Shown here: positions 62,212-64,000 of the stretch, piece by piece
How positions within the stretch are numbered: position 1 is the first letter of the stretch
Layout: every line of letters begins with the position of its first letter
Source of the DNA: Hymenobacter nitidus
GTDB taxonomy: Bacteria; Bacteroidota; Bacteroidia; Cytophagales; Hymenobacteraceae
Direction of reading: 5' to 3'
Length of the DNA stretch: 64,000 nt
NCBI RefSeq assembly: GCF_020447315.1
Contig: NZ_JAJADQ010000013.1
Span: forward strand, 93,742 to 157,741
The notes under the pieces: model-generated
Told to the model about the DNA's origin: nothing
Seen by the model: only the letters and a program-made list of their open reading frames with translations
The model's database searches: none
Position numbers and translations under genes: made by a program

Positions 62212-62799
62212 TCAAAATGATTCTTCCTCCTTGTAGTGGGAGAAGAACAGCTTTTTCAGGCGCACCAGGCACTTATATTTCTGATTCTTGGCGTTGTCGG
62301 CATTGGTATAGCCAAACTCCGCCGTAAGCTGCTGCATAGACTTATCCAGCAGGTAAAAACCTTCTAAAAGCGAGCGGCAGGGCTCTCCCACGCGTTCTAG
62401 GGCCTCGCTCATCGTCGCGAAGCGCTTGTCGCGCTCCTCGGCTAAAGCCAAATCGGCCTCGGCGCCGGTTTCCAGGTAGGGCTCATGGTCGTCGAGGCGG
62501 CCGCCGAAGCGGGTTTTCTCGGCGAGCCGCTTGAGCCACAGCCGCCGGCACACCGCATACAGGTAGGTCTTGATCTGGCAGCTCAGCTCCAGGGAGCCGT
62601 CGCGTACTTTCTCGTAGAATACCATGATACCCTCCTGGTACACATCCTTGGCCTCGTCTTCGGTTCCACTGTTTTGCAGAACGTAGTGCGAGACCATGGG
62701 AAGGTGCAGGCGGTAGAGCTGAGCCAGCGCCCGGTCGTCGCCGCGGCGGATAGCCGCCACGAACTCCTCATCGGTGTAGGTAGGAATGCCCTTACCCAT
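62212..62799 (-). CDS. ECF-type RNA polymerase sigma factor
   Basis: 195 residues. Region 2 (about 10-80): YTDEEFVAAIRRGDDRALAQ, LYRLHLPMVSHYVLQ, KDVYQEGIMVFYEKVRDG (core binding and -10 recognition). Region 4 (about 130-190): LLEGFYLLDKSMQQLTAEFG and NAKNQKYKCLVRLKKLF, a helix-turn-helix with a slightly unusual YTNADNAKNQ turn. ECF sigma factors redirect polymerase to envelope or stress genes. Followed immediately by the protease with an anti-sigma-like front, so the two are likely functionally linked. Confidence 0.9.
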   Translation of the reverse strand: MGKGIPTYTDEEFVAAIRRGDDRALAQLYRLHLPMVSHYVLQNSGTEDEAKDVYQEGIMVFYEKVRDGSLELSCQIKTYLYAVCRRLWLKRLAEKTRFGGRLDDHEPYLETGAEADLALAEERDKRFATMSEALERVGEPCRSLLEGFYLLDKSMQQLTAEFGYTNADNAKNQKYKCLVRLKKLFFSHYKEEESF

Positions 62800-62933
62800 T
62801 CGCTTTGTTGGTTAATACCTTACCAGGCTTTTGGTAACCCATAAATATTTTTTTTCTACTGTCGGGTTACCTTCTTGAAATGCTGGTATGAAGGGCGTTT
62901 TTCAGACTAAATTTTTTCAAACGTAACACCAAA

Positions 62934-63176
62934 ATGAAGAATCTCCTGAAGGTTTCTGCCCTGGCTCTCGTATTCGCTACCACGCTGGCTTCTTGCGAGT
63001 CGAAGACGACCGAAACCACCGAAACCACGACTGTTGAAGCTCCTGCTACGGATGCTGCTGCTACGGACGCTGCTACCACCACTACGGATTCGGCTAGCAC
63101 CACGACTGTATCGACCGACACCACGGGCGCTGCTACCACCACCGAGGCTTCGACCACGACCACGACCCAGCAGTAA
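62934..63176 (+). CDS. Thr/Ala-rich small lipoprotein
   Basis: 80 residues: MKNLLKVSALALVFATTLAS gives a lipobox TLASC. The remainder is low complexity with long Thr and Ala-Thr runs (TTETTETTTVEAPATDAAAT, TTTTDSASTTTVSTDTTG), probably disordered and possibly O-glycosylated as in Bacteroidota lipoproteins. Divergent from the ECF sigma gene. No family recognised. Confidence 0.75.
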   Translation: MKNLLKVSALALVFATTLASCESKTTETTETTTVEAPATDAAATDAATTTTDSASTTTVSTDTTGAATTTEASTTTTTQQ

Positions 63177-63209
63177 TTATACGTCGGCTTCGGCCGGCAT
63201 GTATTCTGC

Positions 63210-63252
63210 CAACGGCCCGATTTTCCCTTGGAAAGTCGGGCCGTTGCATTTT
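63210..63252 (+). terminator. Terminator after the Thr-rich lipoprotein gene
   Basis: CAACGGCCCGATTTTCC and GGAAAGTCGGGCCGTTG pair with one mismatch around CTT, followed by CATTTTCG. Confidence 0.85.
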
Positions 63253-63307
63253 CGTGCTAGCCAGTAAAAATATAAATAATAGAAGGGTTAAATATTTAGC
63301 ATTTTAA

Positions 63308-63553
63308 ATGCAATATTTGCAACTGCATTTTCCCAAGTATTATTTGTTTGCCTTGTCTAATTATACTACTCAAGACGATAGTCTAGCTGTGCCGCCCGGG
63401 TTGCCGGAAAAAACTACCGCTACCCCCGCCGGCCGGGCTACGGCTGCGCGTCCCGCTGATAATAAGGCTGCTGCGGTGTATAGCGTTGGCGACTACCGGG
63501 TAGGAGATACGGAAGACACGCTGCTTAATGGTCATCCCGATATTCGCTATTAA
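63308..63553 (+). CDS. Small hypothetical protein
   Basis: 81 residues from the only in-frame ATG. The N-terminus (MQYLQLHFPKYYLFALSNYT) is AT-rich in DNA and hydrophobic; the C-terminal half is more ordered-looking (ADNKAAAVYSVGDYRVGDTE, LLNGHPDIRY). An Ala/Pro/Thr middle suggests a disordered linker. Length and composition leave doubt; the true gene may begin later from a non-ATG codon. It ends ten bases before the convergent partial gene. Confidence 0.45.
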   Translation: MQYLQLHFPKYYLFALSNYTTQDDSLAVPPGLPEKTTATPAGRATAARPADNKAAAVYSVGDYRVGDTEDTLLNGHPDIRY

Positions 63554-63562
63554 CCCCGCGGA

Positions 63563-64000
63563 CTAAAGCTTTTCTTCCAGCCACAACAACCCGGCTGCCA
63601 GCAAAAACACGAGAAAAAACCAAGTGGCGGGGTAAGCCTGGGAAGTCCTAATCGGATTGGCTATGGGCCGCACCGCTGTTTTGACCTGCCACGGCTGTGC
63701 CGCCTGAAGTCGCAGCTCCTGCTCAATCCGGGACCATTGCTGGGGTGCAAAAACATAAAAGGTCTGGGCTGGCTGCTTGTCGCGACTAATAAAGTGCCAG
63801 CCAGGCAAGCTGGGCCAGAAATATCCGGTTTGCCATTCCGGCAGCTGCGCATCCTGCCGCAGAGCAAGCCGCACTCCCGGGGCCGACTGTGGCCCGGAAA
63901 CAACCGGTGAACTACTAACCGGCGCCGCTGACACCAACCGCAAGGCCACCGGCTGGTGCGGTCGTGGCCACGCTGCTAATGACTGCCACTGGGCCAGCGG
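63563..64000 (-). CDS. C-terminal part of a membrane protein running off the window (partial)
   Basis: The frame is open to the right edge with no start required. About 145 residues are visible: a beta-like domain (PGVRLALRQDAQLPEWQTGY, then FWPSLPGWHFISRDKQPAQT) and a single C-terminal membrane helix (ATWFFLVFLLAAGLLWLEEK). The 'FLxxGLLWLEEKL' ending resembles large Bacteroidota membrane proteins related to BatA/von Willebrand-type aerotolerance proteins, whose last helix ends near WLEPKL, but the rest is outside the window. Confidence 0.55.
   Translation of the reverse strand, partial: PLAQWQSLAAWPRPHQPVALRLVSAAPVSSSPVVSGPQSAPGVRLALRQDAQLPEWQTGYFWPSLPGWHFISRDKQPAQTFYVFAPQQWSRIEQELRLQAAQPWQVKTAVRPIANPIRTSQAYPATWFFLVFLLAAGLLWLEEKL

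Overview
The window looks like a chromosomal segment of a pigmented Bacteroidota bacterium close to Hymenobacter (Cytophagales). The signs are GC-rich coding DNA with G/C-ending codons, promoters of the TAnnTTTG type ahead of rpoN, asnS, uvrA and queA, starts mostly without Shine-Dalgarno sequences, three proteins with type IX secretion (T9SS) C-terminal sorting domains, a lycopene cyclase, and typical Bacteroidota families (DUF4142, DUF2795, DUF349, DUF2807, DUF2141, DUF2911). I found no rRNA, tRNA or CRISPR array. The genus is an inference from gene content, not from a marker phylogeny.

Layout. 0-6.4 kb: end of a membrane protein gene, then two tandem paralogous T9SS-exported BNR/sortilin-like proteins. 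6.4-15.4 kb: housekeeping (rpoN, asnS, a Rof-like Rho antiterminator, uvrA) mixed with small secreted proteins. 15.4-19.6 kb: a TMEM175-type channel and a cluster of lipoproteins, including two DUF4142 proteins around a small one. 20-32.3 kb: mainly core metabolism and translation (PaaG-like hydratase, ispD, queA, a MacB/FtsX-type permease, a LOG protein, an RBBP9-type hydrolase, crtY, an Fe-siderophore-type ABC ATPase, DUF2795, DUF349, ettA). 32.4-48.4 kb: an accessory stretch of unrecognised envelope genes in two overlapping operons (33490/33487 and 42509/42506), an HNH nuclease, a TIR protein, gene remnants, interspersed repeats and a possible structured RNA, around a few ordinary genes (DoxX-like, CPA1 antiporter). 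48.4-64 kb: a decayed and an intact LuxR-type regulator, SMP-30, DUF2141, GH43, DUF2911, an M61 peptidase, a T9SS lectin-like protein, an SRAP protein, twin small basic secreted proteins, and an ECF sigma factor paired with a membrane-anchored trypsin-like protease.

How the genes fit together. Many products act at or beyond the cell envelope: T9SS cargo, lipoproteins, outer-membrane-like barrels, carbohydrate- and peptide-degrading enzymes. Convergent genes are usually separated by one strong GC-rich hairpin; about 25 are listed. The best candidates for something undescribed are the two unrecognised envelope operons (32.4-35.5 kb and 41.5-44.8 kb), the second ending in a small Cys-terminated peptide, in the same accessory stretch as the HNH and TIR genes. 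All functional statements rest on reading motifs by eye; no database search was possible.
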